From NCBI GenBank assembly GCA_018056725.1, contig JAGPFF010000010.1, positions 1 to 60,095 of the forward strand: a stretch of DNA of 60,095 nucleotides, written 5' to 3'. Source of the DNA: Anaerolineaceae bacterium. GTDB lineage: Bacteria > Chloroflexota > Anaerolineae > Anaerolineales > Anaerolineaceae. Positions 16,396 to 24,984 of the stretch are shown one piece after another (the first letter of the stretch is position 1; every line of letters starts with the position of its first letter). Below the pieces are notes generated by a model. That model was not told the DNA's origin, made no database searches, and worked only from the letters and a program-made list of their open reading frames with translations. The translations under genes and the position numbers were made by a program.

Positions 16396-17433
16396 ATGGA
16401 AAAACAAAACCCGTCCGATCTCCCTGCTTTACTGAAAGGCTCCCTTGCCTGCCGCCTTCCATTGTTGCAAGAAGGCAGGCAAACGGCAGTCCGGTTATTC
16501 AATGGCTTTACTGAAGGGCTGCCCGCGTTGACTGTCGACCTATATAACCAAACGCTGGTGTTCTTTACCCACAAAATTACCGAGAACGATTCGCTCCGGT
16601 TGGCTGAAGCTGCCTTACCTTACTATCTTTCCGCATTAAGCGGGGTTCATTGCGCCATCCTCAAACAGCGCTCCTCCCGTGAGGAGTCTAAAAAGAAGGG
16701 CACGATCCTTTTTGGCAGCCAGCCTGATACCCTCCTCCTTGAAAACGGCATCCAGTATGCTGTGGATTTGCTCGTCAACCAGGATGCAAGTTTCTACCTG
16801 GACACGCGCAACCTGCGTGCCTGGTTACAGGAGAATTCCAGCGGGAAGACAGTATTGAATACATTTGCCTATACCGGCAGCCTGGGAGTGGCAGCACTGG
16901 CGGGGGGCGCCAAAGAAGTAACTCAAATGGATCGCAATGGACGTTTTCTGCAACTGGCGCTGCAATCTGTACGGCTGAATGGTTTGGATGAAGCGAAAAT
17001 GAACTGCAGTGCGGTGGATTTTTTTGTAGGCGTGGGGCAGATGAAAAAGAGTCGAAAGGTTTTTGATCTCGTGATTCTGGATCCACCGTATTTTTCACTC
17101 ACCGAGCGCGGTCGGGTGGATCTGGTGAACGAGGCAGCCCGTTTGATCAACAAAGTCCGACCGCTGGTAAACGACGGCGGGCAGTTGGTGGTGGTGAATA
17201 ATGCCCTTTTCCTCAGCGGGCAGGCTTTTCTGCAGGCAATCGAAGTGCTGGGAAAGGATGGCTTCATAACCATCGACACCATTATTCCGGTACCGGAGGA
17301 CTTCACTGGCTACCCCACCACACTGAAGGGTCGCCCACCGGCAGACCCCGCGCCGTTTAATCACTCCACAAAAATTGTGATTTTGAAGATTAAGCGAAAA
17401 GAAAGCATCCCGATGAGTATTGAAGCAGGGTGA
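16396..17433 (+). CDS. RlmI-like class I SAM-dependent methyltransferase
   Basis: A 345-residue methyltransferase resembling the 23S rRNA m5C methyltransferase RlmI and relatives. The N-terminal part (1-100) resembles a substrate-recognition region. The SAM domain follows, with a motif I region VLNTFAYTGSLGVAALAGG, an acidic QMDRNGRFL and the catalytic LDPPYFSL. The frame extends back to 16204 within the nitroreductase gene, but I place the start at ATG 16396 because a TACAAT -10 box lies exactly six bases before it and the N-terminus then fits the family. The RNA substrate is not certain. Confidence 0.88.
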   Translation: MEKQNPSDLPALLKGSLACRLPLLQEGRQTAVRLFNGFTEGLPALTVDLYNQTLVFFTHKITENDSLRLAEAALPYYLSALSGVHCAILKQRSSREESKKKGTILFGSQPDTLLLENGIQYAVDLLVNQDASFYLDTRNLRAWLQENSSGKTVLNTFAYTGSLGVAALAGGAKEVTQMDRNGRFLQLALQSVRLNGLDEAKMNCSAVDFFVGVGQMKKSRKVFDLVILDPPYFSLTERGRVDLVNEAARLINKVRPLVNDGGQLVVVNNALFLSGQAFLQAIEVLGKDGFITIDTIIPVPEDFTGYPTTLKGRPPADPAPFNHSTKIVILKIKRKESIPMSIEAG

Positions 17434-17667
17434 AGCCTGAGGCAGGAGCCCAACGGGGTTTGAAAATCCTGTTCGAAAATTCAATGGAACTCGAAGCGTG
17501 TAAGAAACACTGTCTGAATAATTGCTTTGCGTCAGGCGTTTGGTGAGAACTTTGATTTTTATCGTTTTTATGAATTCAGGAAAAAATAAATTTTTTACAA
17601 ATCAAGCTAATAAAAAATTTTAACAAATAATTCCCCTTCCCCCCTACACGATTGGGCGATAGGCGGA

Positions 17668-17967
17668 TTATCCCGTATTCCCGTTTTCCCGGCACGCATA
17701 CCATAAGGAGCGCCCGAAGCGCGGTCGTACCACCATTGCCCGACCGTGGCAGACATCGAAGAGACTTCCAGAATCAGTGGCACGAGAGCTCACCTGGCTC
17801 ATTTCCGGTGCGGCTTCTTTTTCAGGCATGTAATGCAGAGAGTAGTGCCCGACGGGAATGGGTGACTCAGGATCACGAAGAATTGCTTTGTGATCAGTGC
17901 GCGGAGCTGTGCAGGAGCAGAGCAGGATCAATGTGATCAGGATCATCACCGCAACTTTTGTTTTCAA
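17668..17967 (-). CDS. Small lipoprotein of unknown function behind a structured leader
   Basis: A 99-residue predicted lipoprotein: basic start, hydrophobic stretch and lipobox LLCSC. It begins at TTG 17967, supported by AGGAGG five bases upstream. The mature part has no recognised domain and is rich in His, Arg and Ser. The terminator at 17993-18024 lies between its promoter (18146-18174) and its ribosome binding site, so expression should depend on read-through or antitermination. The short frame and unusual start leave some doubt that it is intact. Confidence 0.55.
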   Translation of the reverse strand: MKTKVAVMILITLILLCSCTAPRTDHKAILRDPESPIPVGHYSLHYMPEKEAAPEMSQVSSRATDSGSLFDVCHGRAMVVRPRFGRSLWYACRENGNTG

Positions 17968-17992
17968 TGTATCCTCCTTTCTTTATAAAAAT

Positions 17993-18024
17993 AAAACCCG
18001 GAAGCGGCTCACCGTTCCCGGGTT
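17993..18024 (-). terminator. Intrinsic terminator/attenuator in the 5' leader of the small lipoprotein
   Basis: On the minus strand AACCCGG pairs with CCGGGTT (18018-18024 with 17995-18001), and the stem extends inward through AACGG/CCG-TT to a small loop. A T-rich tail (TTTTATTTTT) follows. It lies only about 10 bases before the Shine-Dalgarno at 17967, an attenuator position for that gene, and it may also end the SDR transcript. Confidence 0.75.
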
Positions 18025-18044
18025 AATGCTTTTTCCTCTTTTTA

Positions 18045-18120
18045 GGAGGGTCTGTTGTTATTTTGGTACCTTCGTTGACGACCCTCCGTTTCCAATTGTC
18101 TACAAAATTCTCGAAAACGG
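18045..18120 (-). ncRNA. Structured leader RNA (two adjoining hairpins), riboswitch-like candidate
   Basis: On the minus strand a stem CCGTTT/AAACGG (18115-18120 with 18086-18091) is followed at once by a perfect 8-bp stem GGAGGGTC/GACCCTCC (18080-18087 with 18045-18052) closing a 27-base loop, then the terminator at 17993-18024. The two hairpins share two bases. A promoter at 18146-18174 would start the transcript just upstream. I recognise no known riboswitch core. Confidence 0.45.
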
Positions 18121-18145
18121 TGAAGCAGGACGCCTTTTCATTAAT

Positions 18146-18174
18146 AGGATAGCACGTCGCTGAAGTAAAGTCAA
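18146..18174 (-). promoter_or_regulatory. Sigma-70 promoter for the structured leader and small lipoprotein
   Basis: On the minus strand TTGACT (18169-18174) and TATCCT (18146-18151) are separated by exactly 17 bases. The -35 box overlaps the stop codon of the upstream SDR gene. Confidence 0.6.
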
Positions 18175-19058
18175 TGAGCGGCGAAGTAATCTTCGATGCC
18201 AGTCAGATGGCAGGATTTCTCCCACAAAAGGCGTGCCAGATCGCCATTCTGTGAAAGCCGGCTGGGGGCTTTCGGCTCACAGTCTTTCCAGTACAGACTG
18301 TCACTGATTTCTTGCCGCGGAGCCAATGCCAGTCTGTGCACTGTACGGGCGGGAACTTCGGCAGAGGTGCCCTGTTTCTGGCGGTTGCGCCAGACCAGAC
18401 TGCTCAGGAACCCGCTGTCTTTGAGACCGATGTCTGTATTAACCAGTCCAGGATCCACCACCCAGGCTTGCAGGTTGGCTGTAGGGACGCGCCGGTTGAA
18501 TTCAAAACTGAAGAGAATATTACTTAGTTTGGAAATTGCGTAAGCTTGAATGCCAATAAAGAAAGGCGCTTTTTCAGGTCGTGAAGGATAAATTGATACT
18601 TGATAGTGGGAGGCGGAACCGGTGGTGATCACACGACCATCCGCGGCACGCTGCAGCGCTGGCAGCAAGCGCTGGGTGAGAAGAAATGGCGCCAGATGGT
18701 TGACGGCAAAGGTCATTTCAATCCCATCTCGGGTTAACGTGCGGCGGCTGGCATAGATTCCGGCATTATTGTAGAGCACGTCCAGTGCCCGGTTGCCGTT
18801 GTCATCCAGTATCTTCATTACCTGATCTGCCAGTTGATGTATGCTGGTTTGAACGGATAAATCCGCAATCAGAAAATCTATGCGGGCTTCCGGACAGATT
18901 TTCAGGATGGACTCTCTTGCCTGCTGGCAGCGGGATGGGCTTCGTCCCACTGCCAATACAGTGGCACCTGCTTTGACGAGATCGAGCGCCGCCTGGTAGC
19001 CGATCCCGGATGTCGCTCCGGTGACCAAAATCGTCTTCGTATTTGCGGATTCGACCAT
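18171..19058 (-). CDS. Short-chain dehydrogenase/reductase (SDR family)
   Basis: A 295-residue NAD(P)-dependent oxidoreductase with all SDR signatures: the cofactor-binding TGATSGIG at residues 13-20, the structural NNAG, the catalytic Ser in TTGSASHYQ and YAISK (Tyr-x-x-x-Lys). It resembles retinol dehydrogenase/WWOX-like bacterial SDRs, but the substrate cannot be told. GAGGGAG precedes the ATG. It is monocistronic and divergent from the MFS-agmatine operon. Confidence 0.9.
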   Translation of the reverse strand: MVESANTKTILVTGATSGIGYQAALDLVKAGATVLAVGRSPSRCQQARESILKICPEARIDFLIADLSVQTSIHQLADQVMKILDDNGNRALDVLYNNAGIYASRRTLTRDGIEMTFAVNHLAPFLLTQRLLPALQRAADGRVITTGSASHYQVSIYPSRPEKAPFFIGIQAYAISKLSNILFSFEFNRRVPTANLQAWVVDPGLVNTDIGLKDSGFLSSLVWRNRQKQGTSAEVPARTVHRLALAPRQEISDSLYWKDCEPKAPSRLSQNGDLARLLWEKSCHLTGIEDYFAAH

Positions 19059-19146
19059 ACTCCCTCTTCTTAGTGGCGCAAGAGCGCGCTCGTGTATAAA
19101 ATAATCACAACCATTTTCTCATAAAAAAACACCTTTAGGAGCAGGA

Positions 19147-20346
19147 ATGAACGTTCAAAGCAAAACGGTGCGTTTTACAATGTTCGCCCTGTTGTATTTT
19201 ACCCAGGGGACAATTCTTGGCTATTTTGCCTCGCTTAACGCCCTTTATATGTTGGATAACGGGCTGAATATGGCAGATGTGGGCATTTTTTCCACCATTG
19301 CCCTGATTCCATTCGTTATCAAGATTCTTTTTGGCATTCTGAGCGACCGCTTCAACCTGCTCGGTTTAGGACACCGCAAACCGTATATTTTCATCGGCTT
19401 GTTGGTGCAATTTGCCTGCCTGCTGGTGGTAGCCAATATCAACCCGGGAACAAACTACTGGTTGTACGTTGGGCTGGCGTTTTTACTGCAGCTGGGCATG
19501 GCTTTTTATGATACCTGCACCGATGGACTGGCGCTCGATATTACGCCAGAATCCGAACGGGGCATCCTGCAGGGGTTCATGGTGGGAGGGCGTTCGGTAG
19601 GGGTGATCGTTGCGGCATCGGTTGCCGGGTTGATTGCCCAGCACATTTCGTGGTCAGCGGTTTTTTACTTTCTCGCGCTGCTGACACTCATCCCGATCCC
19701 GTTTTTGTTCTTCATCCATGAACTTGAACGAGCGCCCGAAATGCGCTTCAATTGGAAAGCCTTTGGAGCCTTTAAGGACAGAAAAGTACTCGCTGTGGCA
19801 GGGGTGGGACTGATTGTCTTTATGGTGATCGTTGGCTCAAACCAGATTGTAAATCCTTCCTTTGATGCCCGGATTGGCATTGACCTGAGCACCGCGGGAT
19901 TGATCACTACCGTCTGGGGGATTGGCTGCGTGGCGGGGGCAATGGTTGGCGGCAGGGTGATGGACCGGCTGGGGAACCGGAGCGCGCTGAGATTATCGAT
20001 TTTGCTGGTGCTTCCAGCGATGGTATTGCTGGCTCTGACGGCATCCCGACCGATGATGTGGCTGGTAACCGTTTTCTTTGGTATCGCCTACGGACTCTCG
20101 CAAGCTGTCTATTTTGCCCTGGCAATGAAATATACCCAGCCCGCCATTGCGGCATCCATGTATTCTATTCTCATGGCGGTCACAAACATCGGACAGGGGA
20201 TAGGGCTGGGGTTGAGCGGCGGGCTGGCAAACTCAGCCGGATATCCAGTTACTTTTCTGGTGTTCGGCGCATTATTGCTGCTGGTACTGCCCTTTTTTCC
20301 AATCCTGTTTGGTAAACGCCCGTCCTCCAGCAGAGAGGCGCGATGA
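19147..20346 (+). CDS. MFS transporter, first gene of the agmatine operon
   Basis: A 399-residue major facilitator with about 12 membrane segments and the conserved inter-helix loop LSDRFNLLGLGHRKP between helices 2 and 3. The second half repeats the pattern (GGRVMDRLGNRSALR). Its substrate cannot be read from the sequence, but it shares an operon with putrescine carbamoyltransferase and agmatine deiminase, so a polyamine-related substrate is possible; known agmatine/putrescine exchangers are of another family. AGGAGCAGG lies before the ATG, and the stop overlaps the next gene by four bases. Confidence 0.88.
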   Translation: MNVQSKTVRFTMFALLYFTQGTILGYFASLNALYMLDNGLNMADVGIFSTIALIPFVIKILFGILSDRFNLLGLGHRKPYIFIGLLVQFACLLVVANINPGTNYWLYVGLAFLLQLGMAFYDTCTDGLALDITPESERGILQGFMVGGRSVGVIVAASVAGLIAQHISWSAVFYFLALLTLIPIPFLFFIHELERAPEMRFNWKAFGAFKDRKVLAVAGVGLIVFMVIVGSNQIVNPSFDARIGIDLSTAGLITTVWGIGCVAGAMVGGRVMDRLGNRSALRLSILLVLPAMVLLALTASRPMMWLVTVFFGIAYGLSQAVYFALAMKYTQPAIAASMYSILMAVTNIGQGIGLGLSGGLANSAGYPVTFLVFGALLLLVLPFFPILFGKRPSSSREAR

Positions 20347-20744
20347 AGCGGATCTACGTTACTCATTGCTCGCGGGAGAAGGATTCAACGTTGGAGCAGA
20401 GTGGGGAAAAAGTTACCCCTGACAGACTCTATACTTCAACGGGGTTACAGCGTTTTATCCGTCATTGCAATGAAAGAGGATATGACTGGGCGATTCTCTC
20501 TGACCATTACGGGGTCGTTTTCAAGGATGAACCCATTGCCTGGTATAACAAACCCCCTGATAGCGTAACGGAGGAGGAGTTTATCGAGTTATTACGCAGT
20601 TTTGTGACCCGTCTGAAGCCGTATGACGAGATTTATTTTCACCACCGCGCCTCAGAAACCCACCCTGTGTTTAGCCGAATTGTGAACCAGGCAAAGGAAC
20701 AGGGTTTGCACGTGGTGGAATTTTCTCCCGAAGACCCAGATTAA
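20343..20744 (+). CDS. DUF6884-like protein of unknown function
   Basis: A 133-residue cytoplasmic protein starting within the stop of the MFS gene (ATGA overlap), so it is translationally coupled. The motifs VTHCSREKD at the start, TPDRLYTSTGLQRFIRHC and AILSDHYGVV resemble DUF6884 proteins, which are remotely related to YaaA-type folds. This assignment is by appearance only. Nothing in the sequence gives a reaction. Conservation next to polyamine genes would suggest a role in the same pathway. Confidence 0.65.
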   Translation: MKRIYVTHCSREKDSTLEQSGEKVTPDRLYTSTGLQRFIRHCNERGYDWAILSDHYGVVFKDEPIAWYNKPPDSVTEEEFIELLRSFVTRLKPYDEIYFHHRASETHPVFSRIVNQAKEQGLHVVEFSPEDPD

Positions 20745-20788
20745 GAAACCCTTATCCGATGGATTACTTTACCCCAGGAGAACAACGA

Positions 20789-21802
20789 ATGGAACCACGG
20801 CACTTTCTCGATACACAGGACTTCACAAAAAAAGAATTATTGGATCTGATCGACTTGATCCGATTGATTAAAGAAGCTGACAGGCAGGGCGCAACGCCCA
20901 GACTGCTGCCGGAGGCTTCGCTGGCGATGCTCTTTGAAGAACCTTCCACCCGTACCCGTATTTCTTTCGAAGTGGGGATGACTGAACTCGGAGGGCATGC
21001 TTTGTATCTTAAACCGGGTGAAATCCATCTGGGGGTCCGTGAATCACTGGCGGATACGGCGCGCGTAATCTCCCGCTATGTGGATGTGATCATGGCACGC
21101 ACCCTCAAGCATGAAACAATGCTGGAATTGGCGAAATATGCCACAGTGCCGGTGATTAATGGGCTGACGGATTTTAACCACCCCACCCAGGTGGTGTGTG
21201 ATGTGTTCACGATGATGGAGCACAGGACCCCCGGCAGGAAACTGGAGGATTTAAGGGTCACATTTGTGGGAGATGCCACCAACGTATTGAGCTCGCTGAT
21301 GCTCATTTGCACCCGGCTGGGAATGCACTTTACCCAGGCGGCGCCGGTGAAGTATCAAGCCCCGCGGCAATGGCTGGATTGGGCAGAAGAAAACTGCCTG
21401 GAGAGTGGGGGATCCGTGCGGGTAACGGATGATCCAGTGGATGCCGTAAAGGATGCGGATTTTATCTACACCGATCTGTGGTGGTGGGTGGGGCAGGAAG
21501 CGGAAATCCCTGAACGGCGTGCGGCATTCATGCCAAAATATCAGGTCAACCGGGATTTGCTCAGTAAAGCTCCGCCCAATTGTAAGTTCATGCATTGTCT
21601 GCCAGCTTCACGCGGCGTGGAAGCAACCGATGAGGTGATGGACTCACCGCAATCAGTTATTTTTGACCAGGCGGAGAACCGACTGCATACCGAAAAGGGT
21701 CTGCTGGTTTGGCTGGTGTACCCGCGGCTGAAACAACCAACGGAAGCCTTAAAAAAAGAGCAGCAAAAGAAAGTGGTGGAATTCCTGCACGACAGGATGT
21801 GA
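20789..21802 (+). CDS. ptcA: Putrescine carbamoyltransferase (ornithine carbamoyltransferase family)
   Basis: A 337-residue transcarbamylase. The carbamoyl-phosphate site STRTRISFE, then GLTDFNHPTQ and FMHCLPASRG, are family-wide. Downstream, PKYQVN, NCKFMHCLPA, FDQAENRL and a charged C-terminal helix (KKEQQKKVVEFL) look more like putrescine carbamoyltransferase than like OTCase, and the next gene is agmatine deiminase. The enzyme would cleave N-carbamoylputrescine to putrescine and carbamoyl phosphate. ATG 20789 is chosen because AGGAG precedes it; an in-frame ATG at 20759 has no such site. OTCase activity is the alternative. Confidence 0.8.
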   Translation: MEPRHFLDTQDFTKKELLDLIDLIRLIKEADRQGATPRLLPEASLAMLFEEPSTRTRISFEVGMTELGGHALYLKPGEIHLGVRESLADTARVISRYVDVIMARTLKHETMLELAKYATVPVINGLTDFNHPTQVVCDVFTMMEHRTPGRKLEDLRVTFVGDATNVLSSLMLICTRLGMHFTQAAPVKYQAPRQWLDWAEENCLESGGSVRVTDDPVDAVKDADFIYTDLWWWVGQEAEIPERRAAFMPKYQVNRDLLSKAPPNCKFMHCLPASRGVEATDEVMDSPQSVIFDQAENRLHTEKGLLVWLVYPRLKQPTEALKKEQQKKVVEFLHDRM

Positions 21803-21827
21803 TGGACCTGACCAGAAAGGAGCTCCA

Positions 21828-22934
21828 ATGACGCAATTAATTCCTTCAACGCCCCGCAAGGATGGCTTCTGGATGCCGGGAGAATTCTCAGCCCATGCCG
21901 GTACGTGGATGCTTTGGCCGGAACGACCGGATAATTGGCGCCTGGAAGGTGCCCCAGCGCAGCAAACTTTCGCCAGGGTGGCAGCCGCTATTGCTGAATT
22001 TGAACCGGTGACTATGGGGGTATCGCCAAAACTGTTTCTGAAAGCCCGTGCCATGCTGCCGGAAACCGTGCGTGTGGTTGAACTTTCGTCCAACGACTCA
22101 TGGATGCGTGACTGCGGACCCACCTGCATCACCGATGGTCGAGAAGTGCGCGCGGTGGATTGGAAGTTCAATGCCTGGGGCGGACTTTATACCGACTACC
22201 GTCTGGACGAACAGGTAGCGCTGAAAGTGGCGGAGATGGAATGGTTGGACCGTTATCAGGCGGATTTAATCCTCGAGGGTGGTTCGATCCATACCGATGG
22301 ACAGGGCACGCTGCTGACCACCAGGGAATGCCTGCTGAATCGCAATCGCAATCCTCATTTGAGTCAGATGCAGATTGAAGAGTATTTGCGGGATTATCTG
22401 GCGGTTGAAAAGATTATCTGGCTGGAGCGCGGGATTTACCTGGATGAAACCAGTGGGCATGTGGATAATATTTGCTGCTTTCTGAAACCTGGTGAAGTGG
22501 CGCTGTCATGGAGCGAGGATCCAAATGATCCACAATTTGAAATTTCACACCAGAATGAGGCGATTTTACGGTCTGCCACCGATGCGCGGGGAAGGCAGCT
22601 AAAGGTCCACCGCATCCCTCTTCCAACGCCCATCTGCATCACAAAAGAAGAAAGCGCGGGCGTCCTGCCAGTGGAGGGGACCTACCCCCGCCAGGAAGGT
22701 GACCGTCTGGCAGCTTCGTATGTTAACTTTTATTTCTGCAATGGCGGAGTGGTGGTTCCGACGTTTAACGATCCCATGGACGCGGTAGCGCTGGCGCGGC
22801 TGCAGGAGCTGCTGCCGGAGCGCAGGGTGGTGGGCGTTTATTCACGAGAAATCCTGCTCGGCGGCGGAAATATTCACTGCATTACACAACAAGTACCGGC
22901 GGCGGCAACCAACGGGACTTCTGTTTACCAATGA
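21828..22934 (+). CDS. aguA: Agmatine deiminase
   Basis: A 368-residue enzyme of the porphyromonas-type peptidyl-arginine deiminase family, converting agmatine to N-carbamoylputrescine and ammonia. Diagnostic segments: MPGEFSAHAGTWMLWPERPDNWR at the start, NDSWMRDCGPT, ILEGGSIHTDGQGTLLTT, ETSGHVDN and the catalytic-Cys loop GGGNIHCITQQ near the end. Cytoplasmic and of normal length. AAGGAG lies before the ATG, 25 bases after the putrescine carbamoyltransferase gene. Together they form the agmatine deiminase pathway, but the usual carbamate kinase gene is absent here. Confidence 0.95.
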   Translation: MTQLIPSTPRKDGFWMPGEFSAHAGTWMLWPERPDNWRLEGAPAQQTFARVAAAIAEFEPVTMGVSPKLFLKARAMLPETVRVVELSSNDSWMRDCGPTCITDGREVRAVDWKFNAWGGLYTDYRLDEQVALKVAEMEWLDRYQADLILEGGSIHTDGQGTLLTTRECLLNRNRNPHLSQMQIEEYLRDYLAVEKIIWLERGIYLDETSGHVDNICCFLKPGEVALSWSEDPNDPQFEISHQNEAILRSATDARGRQLKVHRIPLPTPICITKEESAGVLPVEGTYPRQEGDRLAASYVNFYFCNGGVVVPTFNDPMDAVALARLQELLPERRVVGVYSREILLGGGNIHCITQQVPAAATNGTSVYQ

Positions 22935-23124
22935 ATTTTAGCCATTGCTGATCAGACCGCGGGCAATTCATGCGATCGACCCCATTTACGCCCGGATTTA
23001 TTTCTAGAAAAATTTACCAACCCATTTGGCTTCTTCCTCGAATATAGGAGGGAGGACTTTTGGGTGTGATTTAACGCAAAGGGTTAAAGTTTGTCAGTCA
23101 TCGGTTACTACAGGAATTTGAGCA

Positions 23125-23748
23125 TTACCGGGACGGGAAATGGTGGTTCAAAATACCCAGGGCGGTCAGATCCGCGCGCAATTGAGGAGCTGATTGGTAG
23201 TGAATGCCGGTAAAACCGAGTTGAGTAGCTGTCTCAATATTTGCCAGCGAATCATCAATGAACACGCACTCCTCCGCTGAACGACCAATGCGCTGCAGGA
23301 AAAGGCGGAAGATTTCTTTACCTGGTTTTACTGTGCCCACCATGCCAGAAAGCAGGTAGTCATCGAGTTGAGACAGAAAGGGATATTTGTGCTGCACCCA
23401 GGGGAAAGATTCAGTTGACCAGTTACTCAATCCGTAGACCGGGTAGCCGGCAGCCTTGGTTTCAACCAAAATGTCAACTACAGGTTGGATGGCATCGCCG
23501 GAACATTCAGTCCAGCGGTCAAAGAACGCCTGCACCAGCTCGCGCTGATGCGGGTATTTTTCGGTCAATTCCTGAGCCATTTTGGTGAAAGGATAACCGG
23601 TATCGAGAATGGGATTGAATTCGCTGAATTTTATTTCTTCCAAAAATTGCCGGATGGCTTCATCCGAAGGGAGCAATTTGCGGTAGAGATGATAAGGGCT
23701 CCAGTCAATCAAAACTGCACCAAAGTCGAAAACAATTGCTTTTTTCAT
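23125..23748 (-). CDS. HAD-superfamily hydrolase, YihX-like
   Basis: A 207-residue HAD phosphatase. Motif I is FDFGAVLID (nucleophile Asp, with Gly in the acid/base position, as in the YihX branch), motif II is GLSNWSTESF, and motif III/IV is VKPGKEIF followed by VFIDDSLAN. The helical cap is of the small YihX type. YihX dephosphorylates sugar phosphates such as glucose-1-phosphate, but the substrate here is open. TAGAAT lies nine bases before the ATG, so the message may have almost no leader. Confidence 0.88.
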   Translation of the reverse strand: MKKAIVFDFGAVLIDWSPYHLYRKLLPSDEAIRQFLEEIKFSEFNPILDTGYPFTKMAQELTEKYPHQRELVQAFFDRWTECSGDAIQPVVDILVETKAAGYPVYGLSNWSTESFPWVQHKYPFLSQLDDYLLSGMVGTVKPGKEIFRLFLQRIGRSAEECVFIDDSLANIETATQLGFTGIHYQSAPQLRADLTALGILNHHFPSR

Positions 23749-23861
23749 CGGAGGCTAATTCTACCCGAAAAAAGGGCGGCATGGAGGGTAATAACACAAC
23801 GGGGTGATATACAGCTTCACTGAATTCATACCGAATCCCAAACCAATGACTGATTTCCATA

Positions 23862-23898
23862 AATCAATCCGGAATCGAATTTCGATTCCGGATTGATT
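23862..23898. repeat. 37-bp perfect palindrome
   Basis: Two 18-base arms (23862-23879 and 23881-23898, starting AATCAATCCGGAATCGAA) are exact reverse complements around a single central base. It lies between the 3' end of the Fpr gene and the start of the HAD gene, both on the minus strand. There is no T run on either side, so it is not a standard intrinsic terminator, although the RNA would form a very stable hairpin. Confidence 0.85.
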
Positions 23899-23961
23899 GC
23901 GAGATCCTGACCCCAAGTGGCAGCATACTACTTAGTTGAAACTACCACCCGGGCACATCGG

Positions 23962-24777
23962 TTACACAAATCGTTCGACGTGGATTTGCCCTGGTTGTGT
24001 TCTGGTATGTTCTACAAATCCCTCGGCGGTCAGAGCTTCCATCATCGCGTTGACCATGCCTGACACCCCGCAGAGAAAAACATGAGTGTTTTCAGGTGTC
24101 GGTTGGAATCCCCACACTTCTCTTACCGCGCCTGATTTCCAGATATCCTGCACCCAACCCGTTCTCCCCAGCCAGGGAACGGGTTCGTCCTCCGGGCGAT
24201 CAATGGTGGTGATGTATTTGAAATTCGGACAAAAATACTGCATCATTTGTAATTCCGAACGGTAGCCGAGATCCCAGGAGTGATAAGCACCATGGAGCAC
24301 CGCATACTTGCGCTCGGTGCCGCATTGTAAATCAGTGGTTAACATGCTGATGTAAGGCGCCAGACCGGTGCCGGTGGCAACCATCACAATATTTTTGTCG
24401 TGGGGCACCTGATTAAGAGTGAACATGCCGCTCGTTTTAGGACCAAGCCAGAGCGGGTCGCCAACTTTCAGAGCGAACAGGCGTGGAGAAAGCGCTCCGG
24501 TGGAGAGCATACTGATATAGAACTCCATGTATTCCCGGTTTTTGGAGGAGGAGGTGATGGAATACGAACGGCGGATGAGCTTTTCGGGGTCGCTGGGGGT
24601 TGGCTCTGGCTCCGACCAGGGGCTGCGGGGTGCGGAACCCGGTAAGCCCAGCACGGCAAACTGTCCCGGAACGAAATCCGGCAGCTCCCAACCTTGTGCT
24701 GCCACACGCAGCGTCATTACTCGCGAAGAGAGTTCCACTTTGGAAATTACCTTTGCGTTTAAACTTATGTCAGCCAT
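23962..24777 (-). CDS. fpr: Ferredoxin/flavodoxin--NADP reductase
   Basis: A 271-residue FAD enzyme passing electrons between NADPH and ferredoxin or flavodoxin. The FAD-binding RRSYSITSS is followed by the isoalloxazine-side ISMLSTGALSPRL and LGPKTSGMF, the NADP-binding GTGLAPYISML, and a C-terminal HVFLCGVSGMV. An acidic Pro/Glu-rich insert (about residues 48-66) lies just before the FAD motif and is not usual in E. coli Fpr. GGAGAAAA precedes the ATG. It is a single-gene unit. NADPH from zwf would be one source of reductant (inferred). Confidence 0.9.
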   Translation of the reverse strand: MADISLNAKVISKVELSSRVMTLRVAAQGWELPDFVPGQFAVLGLPGSAPRSPWSEPEPTPSDPEKLIRRSYSITSSSKNREYMEFYISMLSTGALSPRLFALKVGDPLWLGPKTSGMFTLNQVPHDKNIVMVATGTGLAPYISMLTTDLQCGTERKYAVLHGAYHSWDLGYRSELQMMQYFCPNFKYITTIDRPEDEPVPWLGRTGWVQDIWKSGAVREVWGFQPTPENTHVFLCGVSGMVNAMMEALTAEGFVEHTRTQPGQIHVERFV

Positions 24778-24984
24778 TTTTTCTCCTTAAAGACCATGCA
24801 CTCCATTTTCTTGAGATGTGCAAGAGAAGGGAAACCAGTCAGGTCCCCTCACTTTTCCTGACTAAATTATACGAAAAAACACTGAAATTGTCTAAATTTG
24901 TTAAGAAATCAGCCCATCAGTGAGGCTTGAAGGCAGGCTTATTGGTAATAAAAAGTTTTTGAGTACTTCCCTATAAGGGATGGT

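Noticed and set aside
18045..18087. T-box-like GGTACC hairpin on the plus strand
   Set aside because: Only the six-base palindrome matches and no plus-strand gene follows, so tRNA-sensing control is not credible.
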